A DNA stretch of 64,000 nucleotides, from the NCBI RefSeq assembly GCF_023822045.1, contig NZ_CP084712.1, forward strand, positions 3,534,001 through 3,598,000. Reading direction: 5' to 3'. Below the pieces are notes generated by a model, which made no database searches, was not told where the DNA came from, and worked only from the letters and a program-made list of their open reading frames with translations. Shown here piece after piece: positions 9,691 through 17,880 of this stretch. Made by a program: the position numbers and the translations under genes. The DNA is from Sphingopyxis sp. USTB-05. Its GTDB lineage: Bacteria; Pseudomonadota; Alphaproteobacteria; Sphingomonadales; Sphingomonadaceae. Position 1 is the stretch's first letter. Each line of letters starts with the position of its first letter.

Positions 9691-10433
9691 TTGGAAATTC
9701 CCCCCGCCGCGCGGTTCATTGCCTGCGCATATTCACCCGTCACGCCCATCGCTTTCATGCCGACCACGTCGTCGGCGCTCAGTTTCCGGTATCCCGCCGC
9801 GGCAAGCCCACGCACATAGGCGCCGTCGACGCCCAGCGCCTTGCACGCGATCGCATCCTCGACATCGGTTAGCACCAGTGCCTCGGACTTCAGGTCGCGA
9901 ACATATTCGGGCCGTACGTCGAGCGCCGCGGCCGCGATCAGGTCGTCGGCATCTTTCGGTCCCACGCCCTCGTTCGCCAGCCCGTCGGCAAGTTCGATCG
10001 TCGCATCGACGAGCAGCATCGCGAGCAGGGTCGACCGCCGATCGGGCGCCAGTCCGCGTTTGCCGAGCGCGCGCTCGAAAGCGGGGTCGGAGGTAAAGCG
10101 GCATTCGCCCTTCCCCGCGAACGCGCGGGTCAGTGTGCCAGTGCAGGTCAGCGTCCCTGCATCATGCGTCACGGTAAAGCTGACCGGTCCCGGCGTGGTC
10201 CGGCCGAGCGCCGCTTCCGCAGCGGCGAAATAGGGACGCGAGCCGTCGAGTGTCTGGTCGCTGCTCGACTGTTTGTGCTGGATGCGAACGCGCGGCGCGC
10301 CCTTCTTTCCGCTTGTGGGCTCGGCGATCCAGCTGACGTCGCTGAGCACCAGCGGGTCGGCGGCGGCAGTCGGCGCCGAACAGGCGAGGATCGACAGCAG
10401 CGTGGCGCTGCCGGCAAATAACAGAGCTTTCAT
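9687..10433 (-). CDS. Secreted protein with ~26-residue repeats shared with the M56 sensor
   Basis: 248 residues from the ATG at 10433, chosen because it gives a signal peptide (MKALLFAGSATLLSILAC, with a lipobox-like LSILAC) and is preceded by a strong GGAGGGAGGAG site; a longer frame to 10493 is less likely. The N-terminal half is an unassigned secreted domain with a possible disulphide (CTGTLTR ... GECRF). The C-terminal ~90 residues hold three repeats of the form DDxxxxKAxGVxxxYxxxL/M. The same repeat forms the C-terminal tail of the M56 protease encoded next upstream. It may be a lipoprotein partner or substrate of that protease. Function not known. Confidence 0.75.
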   Translation of the reverse strand: MKALLFAGSATLLSILACSAPTAAADPLVLSDVSWIAEPTSGKKGAPRVRIQHKQSSSDQTLDGSRPYFAAAEAALGRTTPGPVSFTVTHDAGTLTCTGTLTRAFAGKGECRFTSDPAFERALGKRGLAPDRRSTLLAMLLVDATIELADGLANEGVGPKDADDLIAAAALDVRPEYVRDLKSEALVLTDVEDAIACKALGVDGAYVRGLAAAGYRKLSADDVVGMKAMGVTGEYAQAMNRAAGGISK

Positions 10434-10460
10434 TTGGTGCACTCCTCCCTCCGTGCGCCA

Positions 10461-10480
10461 GGCGAGCGTCATCGCTCGCC
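10461..10480 (-). promoter_or_regulatory. Hairpin in leader before the repeat-protein gene
   Basis: Perfect 8-bp stem with a 4-base loop (ggcgagcg, tcat, cgctcgcc) placed 9 bases upstream of the GGAGGGAGGAG ribosome site. No T-run follows, so it is not a clear terminator; it could affect RNA stability or access to the ribosome site between the M56 gene and the repeat-protein gene. Confidence 0.4.
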
Positions 10481-10546
10481 GCCGCAGCAGCAATTTTGAA
10501 TCAGGTTTCGATTAATCGTCGGTCGCTACGGACGAATGTCCGGGCG

Positions 10547-12271
10547 TCAGTCGCGGACGGGCGGCTCGGGCGGTTCCGGTGCTGCCGGGAATTCGACCCG
10601 CGCGGTCCGGCCGTCGGCGCGCCGCGCTTCGATCACGCCGCGCTCCATATCGACCACGGCGACATTCCCGTTGCGCACCGCCTTGGCAACCGGTCGCGGC
10701 GCGGCGGCAGGACGCGGTTTCACGGGCCGGAATCCGCTCGTCGCACGCAGCTCGATCGCGTCGTCCGCGTCGCGCATTCTCACGCCCGACTTCTGCATGT
10801 CGGTCACGAAGTCGCAGTCGACCCCCATCGCCTTCAGCGCGATCAGATCGTCCACGCCGATATCAGGGAAATGCGATTTCATGTCGCGCGCAAAGGCCGC
10901 ATTGACGCCGACATGCCGCGCGCCGACCAGCTCGTCGAAATCAGCGCCGGGAATAACCTCGCGCATCTGCCGGATATAAGCGGGATCGATCCCGCTCGCC
11001 TTTGCTGAAATGATGTCGTCGGCGTCCATCGATCCGCCGCTCTCGCGTATCTTTTCGATATATTCAGGAGTCACCCCGACCGCACGCATGCTCACCAGTT
11101 GTTCGGCGCTCAGCGTCTTCGCCGTCGCGGCGGCGGTGGCCGCATCCTCGGTCGCTAAGGCCTTCGCAGCTGATGCGGACCGCGATGTCACAGTCGTCGT
11201 CTCCTTGGCCGTCGAGGCGACGACGGAGTGGACGTCCGCCGTCGCCGCGGGCCTTGCGGTTGCCGAGAAGGCCGCCAGCGGCGCGGTCACGCCCGCCAGC
11301 ACCACCAGGCTCATCAATATCCAGCTCGCGCTCGCCGGGCCGCGCTTCAAGCTGCCGTCGAGCACGCGGGTGATGCGACGCTTCAGGCTGTCCTTGCCCG
11401 GTGCGACACCATGCGCGGCGAGCAGCGCGCCCTGATTGTCGTGGCGCGCTGCGCCGACCAGCAGGGTCGCATAATCGGGCCCGTTGATGTCGGCCATCAA
11501 CACCGCATCGTCGGCGGCTTCCTCGCGAAGCTGATGGCTCTCACGCGCCAGCATCCACACCAGAGGATTGAACCAGAAGACTGCACAGGCGACGCGCGCA
11601 CCGAGCAATTTCGCCCAGTCCAGCCGCGCGACATGCGCCAGTTCATGCGCGATGATCGCCTCGGCCTCGCCTGAGGCCGCCACCGCCTTCGGGCTCAGCA
11701 CGATGGTCGGGCGCAGCACGCCCCAGCTGATCGGCGAGCGCAATTCCTTGCTGACCAAAAGCGCGGTGCCATGCTTGAACCCCATGCGCCGCTGCGCCTC
11801 CGCCAGCGCCGACAGCCACGAGCCCTCGACCAATATCTCCGCACGTCCGCGCATCGCGAACAGCCGCACGACGGCCAGCGTCATCATTCCAGACAGCAGT
11901 GCGAGCGGGATAAGATAGAGAAAGGGGGCAAGGTCGCTCCACGGAAAGGCTATCGGCGTCGAGCCGACACTGTCCGCGACGACGGGGACCGACGTCGCGG
12001 CAGGTGTCGGGTCGATCGCCGCCCCCTTCGTGGTTGCGGTTTGCACCACTGGCGCGGCGGCCTCGAAGGACCAACTCGCGGGCAGCGGCGTCCATTGCGG
12101 CAGCAACAGGATCGCGGCGGGCAGTGCGAGCAATGCCGCGAGCCCCGCATGCGCGATCATCGATCGCTCGCCGGCAGAACGCCAACGCGCTAGGCGCAAC
12201 AGACCAAGCGTCAGCCCCGCGACGACGACGGATTTCCAGGCCAAGCCCAGCAACATGGCGGTGGTCAGCAT
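10547..12271 (-). CDS. BlaR1/MecR1-type M56 membrane metallopeptidase with C-terminal repeats
   Basis: 574 residues from the ATG at 12271, which shares one base with the regulator's stop (TGATG); a GTG at 12274 is also possible. N-terminal membrane helices (about 5-28, 42-60, 115-140), zinc motif HELAH at about 209-213 with further M56 features (REEAADDAVL), and a fourth membrane segment near 310-335. In BlaR1/MecR1 such proteases cut the BlaI/MecI repressor when a signal is sensed. There is no penicillin-binding sensor domain; instead the tail (about 385-500) has four ~26-residue repeats of the form DDxIxxKAxGVxxxYxxxM plus a fifth partial one. The signal sensed is unknown. Confidence 0.88.
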   Translation of the reverse strand: MLTTAMLLGLAWKSVVVAGLTLGLLRLARWRSAGERSMIAHAGLAALLALPAAILLLPQWTPLPASWSFEAAAPVVQTATTKGAAIDPTPAATSVPVVADSVGSTPIAFPWSDLAPFLYLIPLALLSGMMTLAVVRLFAMRGRAEILVEGSWLSALAEAQRRMGFKHGTALLVSKELRSPISWGVLRPTIVLSPKAVAASGEAEAIIAHELAHVARLDWAKLLGARVACAVFWFNPLVWMLARESHQLREEAADDAVLMADINGPDYATLLVGAARHDNQGALLAAHGVAPGKDSLKRRITRVLDGSLKRGPASASWILMSLVVLAGVTAPLAAFSATARPAATADVHSVVASTAKETTTVTSRSASAAKALATEDAATAAATAKTLSAEQLVSMRAVGVTPEYIEKIRESGGSMDADDIISAKASGIDPAYIRQMREVIPGADFDELVGARHVGVNAAFARDMKSHFPDIGVDDLIALKAMGVDCDFVTDMQKSGVRMRDADDAIELRATSGFRPVKPRPAAAPRPVAKAVRNGNVAVVDMERGVIEARRADGRTARVEFPAAPEPPEPPVRD

Positions 12272-12645
12272 CACCCTCTCCCTTCGCGCGCTTTGGCGAT
12301 CATCTGTTCAAGCTCGTCGAGTTCGCTATTGCTCATCTCGTCCTGCATACCCAGCAGCGCGGCCGCGGCGCTCGTTGCCGATCCGTTGAAGAAGACACGC
12401 ACGACCTGGCTCAGCGCCGACTTGCGCGCAGTCTTGTCCGACACGCTCGGCGCATAGACGAAACCGCGCTCCGACTGCTCCCGGGCAACAAAGCCCTTGG
12501 TCTCGAGCCGCTTCAGCATCGCGCGGATCGCCGAACCCGACAGCTCGTCGGCCAGCGCCTCGCCAATCTCGGTCACGGTCGACGCCCCGCGCTCATAGAG
12601 AATGTCGACTATTTCGCGTTCCCGCGGGGGCAAACTGGACAACAT
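12271..12645 (-). CDS. BlaI/MecI/CopY family repressor
   Basis: 124 residues. Start taken as the ATG at 12645 because GAGGTGA lies eight bases upstream; the GTG at 12654 falls inside that site. Winged-helix DNA-binding domain over about residues 5-80 (LPPREREIVDILYERG, SAIRAMLKRLETKGFVAREQS, GFVYAPS) and a C-terminal dimerisation helix region. Members bind TACAnnTGTA-type palindromes as dimers and are cut by the paired M56 protease. Two exact sites lie 16-46 bases upstream of this start, so it probably represses its own operon. Confidence 0.9.
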   Translation of the reverse strand: MLSSLPPREREIVDILYERGASTVTEIGEALADELSGSAIRAMLKRLETKGFVAREQSERGFVYAPSVSDKTARKSALSQVVRVFFNGSATSAAAALLGMQDEMSNSELDELEQMIAKAREGRG

Positions 12646-12661
12646 ACGACTCACCTCATGC

Positions 12662-12691
12662 GCTACATTTGTAGCGTGCTACATTTGTAGC
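12662..12691. promoter_or_regulatory. Twin BlaI-type operators
   Basis: Two identical 14-bp palindromes, GCTACA-TT-TGTAGC, at 12662-12675 and 12678-12691, 16 bp centre to centre (about one and a half helical turns). The core TACA-TT-TGTA matches the TACAnnTGTA consensus known for BlaI/MecI/CopY repressors. They lie just upstream of the BlaI-family gene and would block its promoter. Confidence 0.85.
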
Positions 12692-12784
12692 GCATGCTTG
12701 GCAAGGGGTTTTATTCGGGTAACACAGGAGAGCTGCGTGAGGGGTTGGGGTGCGCGGGGGCACCTATGTTCAGTCACGCAACTT

Positions 12785-12881
12785 CCGTCATCCCGGGCTT
12801 GACCCGGGATCCCGCTTTTCTTCCGCATCGACTGGCTTGGTCTTAAAGCGGGACCACGCATCAAGTCGGGGGTGACGGGGA
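12785..12881. repeat. Family A intergenic palindrome, copy A4
   Basis: Left arm ccgtcatcccgggcttgacc then cgggatcccgctt; right arm aaagcgggaccacgcatcaa then gtcgggggtgacgggg, more degraded than the left. The gap 12692-12986 holds this copy and otherwise nothing I can assign. Confidence 0.75.
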
Positions 12882-12986
12882 TTGAGGGGTCAGCAGTGGG
12901 TCGAAATGCAGCCACACCACAACCCCGATTGCGCCGAACCGCCAAGCCCCCTACATTCCCCTCTCAATCAACCGGAGACTTTCGCC

Positions 12987-13100
12987 ATGGACCGCAACCT
13001 GACCGCAACGCAGCCCCGCCTTGCCGCCAGGAAAGTTCATGTTCATGCCCCCCTTCTCTCCGTCCATTACGATCTCCAATCTCAGCTGGTCTACGCCTGA
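12987..13100 (+). CDS. Small upstream ORF overlapping the ABC-F gene (possible leader peptide)
   Basis: 37 codons from an ATG with a GGAG ten bases upstream, ending at a TGA inside the ABC-F reading frame. The product is basic and His-rich in the middle (AARKVHVHAPLL). It overlaps the first 62 bases of the ABC-F gene in another frame, so ribosomes reading it would cover the ABC-F start. Short leader ORFs before ABC-F genes are known to control some antibiotic-resistance members. Whether this one is translated is not shown; chance occurrence in GC-rich DNA is possible. Confidence 0.4.
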   Translation: MDRNLTATQPRLAARKVHVHAPLLSVHYDLQSQLVYA

Positions 13101-14655
13101 CGGCCGCGCCGTCCTTTCGGACCTCGACCTTAATTTCCAGCCCGAACGCACCGGCATCGTTGGGCGCAACGGTGTCGGCAAATCGACGCTGCTGCGCCTG
13201 CTGACAGGCGAGCTCGCGCCCGCATCGGGCAGTATGGCAATCGACGGCAGCATCGCGATGCTCCGCCAGACCGTGCAGGTCGCCGCGCATGAAAGCATCG
13301 CCGACCTGTTCGGCGCGCGGAGCGCCCTTGCGTTGCTTCGCAAGGCCGAAGCGGGCGAGGCGACCGTCGAAGAGATCGGGGACGCCGACTGGACGCTGGA
13401 AGCGCGGATTGACGAGGCGCTGGCAGGCGCCGGCCTGCCCCTTCCCGCCGACACCCTGCTCGCCCAGCTTTCGGGCGGTCAGCGCACGCGCGCCGCGCTC
13501 GCTGGCGCGATGTTCGCCGCGCCCGACTTCCTGTTGCTCGATGAGCCCACCAACAATCTCGACCGCGAGGGCCGCGAAGCTGTGCGCGACCTCCTGGCCC
13601 GCTGGCGCGGCGGCGCGATCGTCGTCAGCCATGACCGCGAGCTGCTCGAGGAATTGGATGCGATCGTCGAGCTGACCAGCCTCGGCAGTGCGCGTTACGG
13701 CGGCGGATGGAGCGCCTATCGCGCGCGCAAAGACATCGAGCAGGCAGCGGTCGAGGCCGAACTCGCGGGCGCCGAAAAACGCGTCGACGCGGCACAGCGG
13801 CAGGCGCAGGCGGCAACCGAAAAACAGGACCGCCGCGACTCGCGGGGGCGCGCAAAGGCGGCACGCGGCGACATGCCGAAAATCCTGATCGGCGGACTCA
13901 AGCGCCGCGCCGAGGAAACCCGCGCCGCGGGGAACCGCCTCGCCGAGCGCCAGCATGGCGAAGCCGAAGAGCAGCTATCCGCCGCGCGCGCGAAAATCGA
14001 GATCGTCGACCCGCTATCGGTGGGCCTGCCCTCCACGGGTCTAGCGGCGTCGCGAACGGTGCTTGCGCTCGACCATGTGACCGCTGGCTATACCGAAAAC
14101 CTACCCGTTATCGCGGACCTGTCGCTCGCCATCACCGGCCCCGAACGCGTCGCCATCATCGGCCCCAACGGGTCGGGCAAGTCGACACTGCTCGCACTGA
14201 TCGCAGGCGCGCTCGCCCCATGGTCCGGGCAAGTGCGGGTGGGCGTTCCATTCGCGCTGTTTGACCAGCGCGTCAGCCTGCTCGATCCCGCGCTGTCGAT
14301 TGCCGACAATTTTCTTCGTCTCAACCCAGGCACGACGAACAACCAATGCCGCGCCGCGCTCGCGCGCTTCCGTTTCCGCGCCGATGCCGCCGATCGCATC
14401 GTCGGCACGCTCAGCGGCGGCCAGATGCTCCGCGCCGGTCTTGCCTGCGTGCTCGGCGCCCCGCAGCCGCCGCAACTGCTGATCCTCGACGAGCCGGGCA
14501 ATCATCTCGACATCGAGTCGCTCAACGCCGTCGAAACCGGTCTTGCCGCTTTTGACGGGGCGCTGCTCGTCGTCAGTCACGACACGGCATTTCTGGAAGC
14601 GATCGGGATCGAACGGACCGTCGAATTGACCGGCCGACCGAAAAACGAAGTTTAG
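13039..14655 (+). CDS. ABC-F family ATPase (Uup/YheS/EttA-like)
   Basis: About 538 residues, two ABC domains in one chain without membrane segments. Domain 1: Walker A GRNGVGKST (about 40), signature LSGGQRTR, Walker B FLLLDEPTNNLD, switch VSHDRE. Linker about 210-320 is charged and Gln/Arg-rich. Domain 2: Walker A GPNGSGKST, signature LSGGQMLR, Walker B LLILDEPGNHLD, switch VSHDTAF. ABC-F proteins act at the ribosomal E site in translation or antibiotic protection. Start placed at an ATG with AGGAAAG just upstream; a second ATG at 13045 is equally plausible. The second Walker B has Gly in place of Thr (DEPGNHLD). Confidence 0.88.
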   Translation: MFMPPFSPSITISNLSWSTPDGRAVLSDLDLNFQPERTGIVGRNGVGKSTLLRLLTGELAPASGSMAIDGSIAMLRQTVQVAAHESIADLFGARSALALLRKAEAGEATVEEIGDADWTLEARIDEALAGAGLPLPADTLLAQLSGGQRTRAALAGAMFAAPDFLLLDEPTNNLDREGREAVRDLLARWRGGAIVVSHDRELLEELDAIVELTSLGSARYGGGWSAYRARKDIEQAAVEAELAGAEKRVDAAQRQAQAATEKQDRRDSRGRAKAARGDMPKILIGGLKRRAEETRAAGNRLAERQHGEAEEQLSAARAKIEIVDPLSVGLPSTGLAASRTVLALDHVTAGYTENLPVIADLSLAITGPERVAIIGPNGSGKSTLLALIAGALAPWSGQVRVGVPFALFDQRVSLLDPALSIADNFLRLNPGTTNNQCRAALARFRFRADAADRIVGTLSGGQMLRAGLACVLGAPQPPQLLILDEPGNHLDIESLNAVETGLAAFDGALLVVSHDTAFLEAIGIERTVELTGRPKNEV

Positions 14656-14743
14656 CCAGCGCTCACCCTGCTTTTGCGTCGGCACGCCATCTTTCGGCGC
14701 CGCCGCTAACTTTCTTTTAACCAGCCGACCCCAACAACCGCAT

Positions 14744-15418
14744 ATGGCCATTTCCGGATATTTTCTTCCATCGGCGCCAGGCGCCGACCGACGTTACGAC
14801 GATCGCCGGAAACTCAGCCTTCTCGCCCGGGGTTCGCACCATGACGGCTCCGGCATCGAGGTTCAAATTCACAATATCTCTGGAACCGGGCTGCTGTTCG
14901 AAAGCGACGTCAAGCTGGCGGCCGGCGACCGGATCGAAATCGAGCTTCCGCACGCCGGCGACATCACCGCGGTCGTCATCTGGGCGAGCGGGCGGCATTT
15001 CGGATGCCAGTTCGAAGGTCCGGTATCACCCGCGACGCTCAGCGCCGTGGAGCTCAAAAGCGCCGTCGACCCGGAGCCCCTCATCAAGGAGGAGGAGGAG
15101 GAGGCCGAACCCGCGATCGACGAAGCGTTCGGCGATCGCCTGCAACGGCTGCGCACCGAAGCCGGGCTCAATCAGGCCGAGGTTGCCGAACAGATGGGCG
15201 TCAGCGCTCCGTCGGTTTCGAGCTGGGAAACCGGTCGGTCGCGCCCCAAGCAGGGACGCATGGCGAAACTCGCCGGCATATTGGGCGTCCCGGCGACCGA
15301 CCTGGTGGACGAGACGACGCCCGAGGACGCGCAGGAGCTGATCGAACGGAGCCGCGAAGAAATCGCGCACGCCATGGGGGTCAGCGTCGATCGGGTCCGG
15401 ATCTTCGTCGAATATTAG
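14744..15418 (+). CDS. PilZ domain - HTH (XRE/Cro-C1) fusion protein
   Basis: 224 residues. N-terminal PilZ domain (about 14-105) with both c-di-GMP motifs: the arginine motif DRRYDDRRK and the NISGTG motif. A poly-Glu linker (about 113-119) leads to an XRE-type helix-turn-helix (about 127-182: FGDRLQRLRTEAGLNQAEVA, VSAPSVSSWETGRSRP). A C-terminal helix ends the protein. This layout predicts a transcription factor whose DNA binding may respond to c-di-GMP. It stands alone between the ABC-F gene and a convergent GST. No obvious target site was found. Confidence 0.8.
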   Translation: MAISGYFLPSAPGADRRYDDRRKLSLLARGSHHDGSGIEVQIHNISGTGLLFESDVKLAAGDRIEIELPHAGDITAVVIWASGRHFGCQFEGPVSPATLSAVELKSAVDPEPLIKEEEEEAEPAIDEAFGDRLQRLRTEAGLNQAEVAEQMGVSAPSVSSWETGRSRPKQGRMAKLAGILGVPATDLVDETTPEDAQELIERSREEIAHAMGVSVDRVRIFVEY

Positions 15419-15436
15419 GGTCTGACCCTGCGGCTT

Positions 15437-16087
15437 TTACGCCGCCAGCACACGCGCGATCAGTTTTTCTTCCTTTGCAATCCACGGTGCCATGCTGGGC
15501 CGCGACAATATGGCCTCGCTCCACGCCGCGATCCGGGGATGGACGGCTGCATCGATGCATGCACCGCAATGGCGGAAATTCATGAGCGGAGAGGCAGCCG
15601 CTATGTCGGCGAGCGTCAGCCGGTCGCCGACGAGGAACCCCGACGCCGGAATCGCGCTTTCAAGATAGGCGAGCAGCTTCGGCAATTCCTCGCCCTCGGC
15701 CTGCGCCGCGGCGGCAAGATCGCCTTCGCGTCCCAGAAATTTCGGTGCCACGATGCGGTTGAAGAACATCTTGCCGCTGCATGCCGCGAACACCGTGTCG
15801 CCGAATTCCTCCCACCATATCACGCGGCCGCGTTCCTGCGGGTCGGTGGGGATCAGCGCAGGCTCGGGATATTTTGCCTCGATATATTGGATGATCGCGC
15901 TCGAATCGGCGAGGAGGAAGCCGTCGTCGTCCATCGCCGGCATTTTCCCCAGCGGCGACGCGGCACGAAACCCCGGGTCGGGATCGCCGATGCCGACGCC
16001 CTTCAGCTCGAACTCGATCCTCTTTTCGCCGAGATAGCCCAGCAATTTGCGCACGAACGGCGACACCACCGAACCGTAAATGATCAT
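15437..16087 (-). CDS. Glutathione S-transferase family protein
   Basis: 216 residues from the ATG at 16087 (GGGAGA site upstream); a longer frame to 16273 lacks support. Thioredoxin-like N-domain with YGSVVSPFVRKLLGYLGEK (Ser/Pro of the glutathione site), LGKMPAM cis-Pro loop, and LADSSAIIQYIE; all-alpha C-domain with VGDRLTLADIAAASPL. Conjugates or reduces substrates with glutathione in the cytoplasm; the substrate is unknown. Divergent from the CHASE kinase. Confidence 0.88.
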   Translation of the reverse strand: MIIYGSVVSPFVRKLLGYLGEKRIEFELKGVGIGDPDPGFRAASPLGKMPAMDDDGFLLADSSAIIQYIEAKYPEPALIPTDPQERGRVIWWEEFGDTVFAACSGKMFFNRIVAPKFLGREGDLAAAAQAEGEELPKLLAYLESAIPASGFLVGDRLTLADIAAASPLMNFRHCGACIDAAVHPRIAAWSEAILSRPSMAPWIAKEEKLIARVLAA

Positions 16088-16257
16088 CCCGTTTCTCCCG
16101 TCCATAACCTGCATCATAGGCAATGAGTTTTTACTTGCAACCGGCCTCGCGATGCGGCCGGAACGGAATGAAATTAACTTGCTATCAGTCCCTCCGCGTG
16201 AAACATCAGGCCTTGGAGGGGGACGCTGCTGCGGCGGCCACAGGCGGGATATCTTCA

Positions 16258-17880
16258 ATGCGCCCTTCCACATGGGCAGATCGGCTGCTGGCGCTGCTGG
16301 TCCGGTTCGTCGGGCTGGTCATTCTGTTTGCGACCATCGTCGCGGCCAGTGCCAGCTTCCTCTATAATCAGGCCGAAGAAGCCGACCAGGCCGAACGCGT
16401 CGCGGCGCAGTTCAACATGCGGCTGCGCGACCATGTCGCGATCCTCGAAGGCGTGCGCGCGCTCTATCAGTCCGACGCCGCCGCCAGCGGCCCCGGCATC
16501 CGCGCCTATCTCGGCGCGCTTCAACCGCAGGTCCATTCGCCCGGCATGGAAGGAATCGGTATCGCGGCCGCAATGCGTGCCGGAGCGCCAGCCGAACTCG
16601 AAGCGCGACTCAAGGAAAATTACGGCGAGGACATCAAGGTGTGGGGCGAGACTGGCCAGCCGGTCGGCTTCGCCGTCGTGCTCGTGGAGCCCTATACACC
16701 CCGCCGCCACGTCGCACTCGGTTTCGACATGTATAGCGAACCCGTGCGCCGCGAAGCGATGCGCCGCGCCTGGCAGACCGGTCGCCCCGCCGCGAGCGGC
16801 ATCGTCCATCTCGCGCAGGAACGCGCCGCAAAGGTCAAGCAGCCGGGATTTCTCATCTATCTTCCCGTCTATGCTCGGGGAATGGCCAGCGACACCGCGG
16901 CGGGCTTGACCGCGACGGCGCCAGGCGTCCGGCCGATCGAAGCTTTCATCTATGCCCCCTTCCGCATCAATGACATGATGAAGGCCATACTCGGGCCGCA
17001 GCTCGGCCAGATCAACGGGCTCGAAATTCGCGCCGGCGCCGGCCCGTCGGCACCGATCGTGTTCCGGCACGGCAAGATGGGCTGGGACGCGCAGGAACAG
17101 ATGCTGCGCATCGCCGATCGCCAGTGGACGATGCGTATCTCATATGGTCGCCTGCTCGAACGGCTCGGCCGACCGCTTGGCATCTTTCTGTTCGGTCTCG
17201 CGCTGGCGTTACTCGCGACGCAGCTCCATCGCGTCCAGCAGCGCCGCGTCGGTGAGGCACAGGCGCTTGCAGAGGAAAAGGCGCGGCACGCCGAGGATCG
17301 CGAACTGATGATCGGCGAGATGGCGCACCGGATGAAGAACGCCTTCGCACGCATCGGTGCGCTCGCGCGCATAACGCTCCGCGAATCTGCTACGCTCGAG
17401 GAGTTTGAGGCGCGGTTCGATGGCCGCATGCGCGCGCTCTCCGACGCCAAGCAGATGCTCGTCACCGGCGCGGTGGACAGCGTCGATCTGGGGCGGATCG
17501 TCCACCGCGAACTCGAACTCGCGGGCGTCTCGGCCGAACAACTTGCCGCCATCGCAGGGCCCGAGGTCCGTCTCGACGACGAAGGCGCACAGGCGCTGTC
17601 GCTCGCGATCCACGAATTCGTCACCAACAGCATCAAATATGGCGCGCTCGCGGGCAAGGGCCGCCTCACCGTCGGCTGGCACCGCGACGATGGACATATC
17701 GAACTCGACTGGGTCGAAGCCGACCTTGCCGAAACGCCGCATATCGAAAGCGAAAGCTTCGGCACGCGGTTCATCCGCACACTCATCGAGCGGCAGCTCA
17801 AGGGCAGCTGGGAACGCACCGCGGTTGACAACCGCCTCGCCATCGTCATTCGATGGCCGGACAATGGCATCCCCAACTGA
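16258..17880 (+). CDS. CHASE-domain sensor histidine kinase (HWE/HisKA_2 type)
   Basis: About 540 residues from the ATG at 16258; in-frame starts at 16123 and 16168 would lengthen the cytoplasmic N-terminus. Membrane helix about 14-38, periplasmic CHASE domain about 60-260 (DHVAILEGVRALYQ, GMEGIGIAAAM), second helix about 308-328, then an H-box GEMAHRMKNAFARIGAL and ATPase region (ALSLAIHEFVTNSIKYGAL, FGTRFIRTLIERQLKG). This H-box/N-box pattern is that of HWE/HisKA_2 kinases, often wired to the PhyR/EcfG general stress response in alphaproteobacteria. No response regulator is adjacent. The 3' end overlaps the next gene by 17 bases. Confidence 0.85.
   Translation: MRPSTWADRLLALLVRFVGLVILFATIVAASASFLYNQAEEADQAERVAAQFNMRLRDHVAILEGVRALYQSDAAASGPGIRAYLGALQPQVHSPGMEGIGIAAAMRAGAPAELEARLKENYGEDIKVWGETGQPVGFAVVLVEPYTPRRHVALGFDMYSEPVRREAMRRAWQTGRPAASGIVHLAQERAAKVKQPGFLIYLPVYARGMASDTAAGLTATAPGVRPIEAFIYAPFRINDMMKAILGPQLGQINGLEIRAGAGPSAPIVFRHGKMGWDAQEQMLRIADRQWTMRISYGRLLERLGRPLGIFLFGLALALLATQLHRVQQRRVGEAQALAEEKARHAEDRELMIGEMAHRMKNAFARIGALARITLRESATLEEFEARFDGRMRALSDAKQMLVTGAVDSVDLGRIVHRELELAGVSAEQLAAIAGPEVRLDDEGAQALSLAIHEFVTNSIKYGALAGKGRLTVGWHRDDGHIELDWVEADLAETPHIESESFGTRFIRTLIERQLKGSWERTAVDNRLAIVIRWPDNGIPN

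Noticed and set aside
10547..12645. Beta-lactam resistance locus
   Set aside because: BlaI and M56 proteins are present but there is no beta-lactamase or penicillin-binding sensor domain in the neighbourhood.
17405..17863. Upstream extension of the 5-oxoprolinase frame
   Set aside because: It runs antisense to nothing but overlaps the kinase catalytic domain in another frame; the kinase motifs are convincing and the ATG at 17864 gives the normal OplAH N-terminus.
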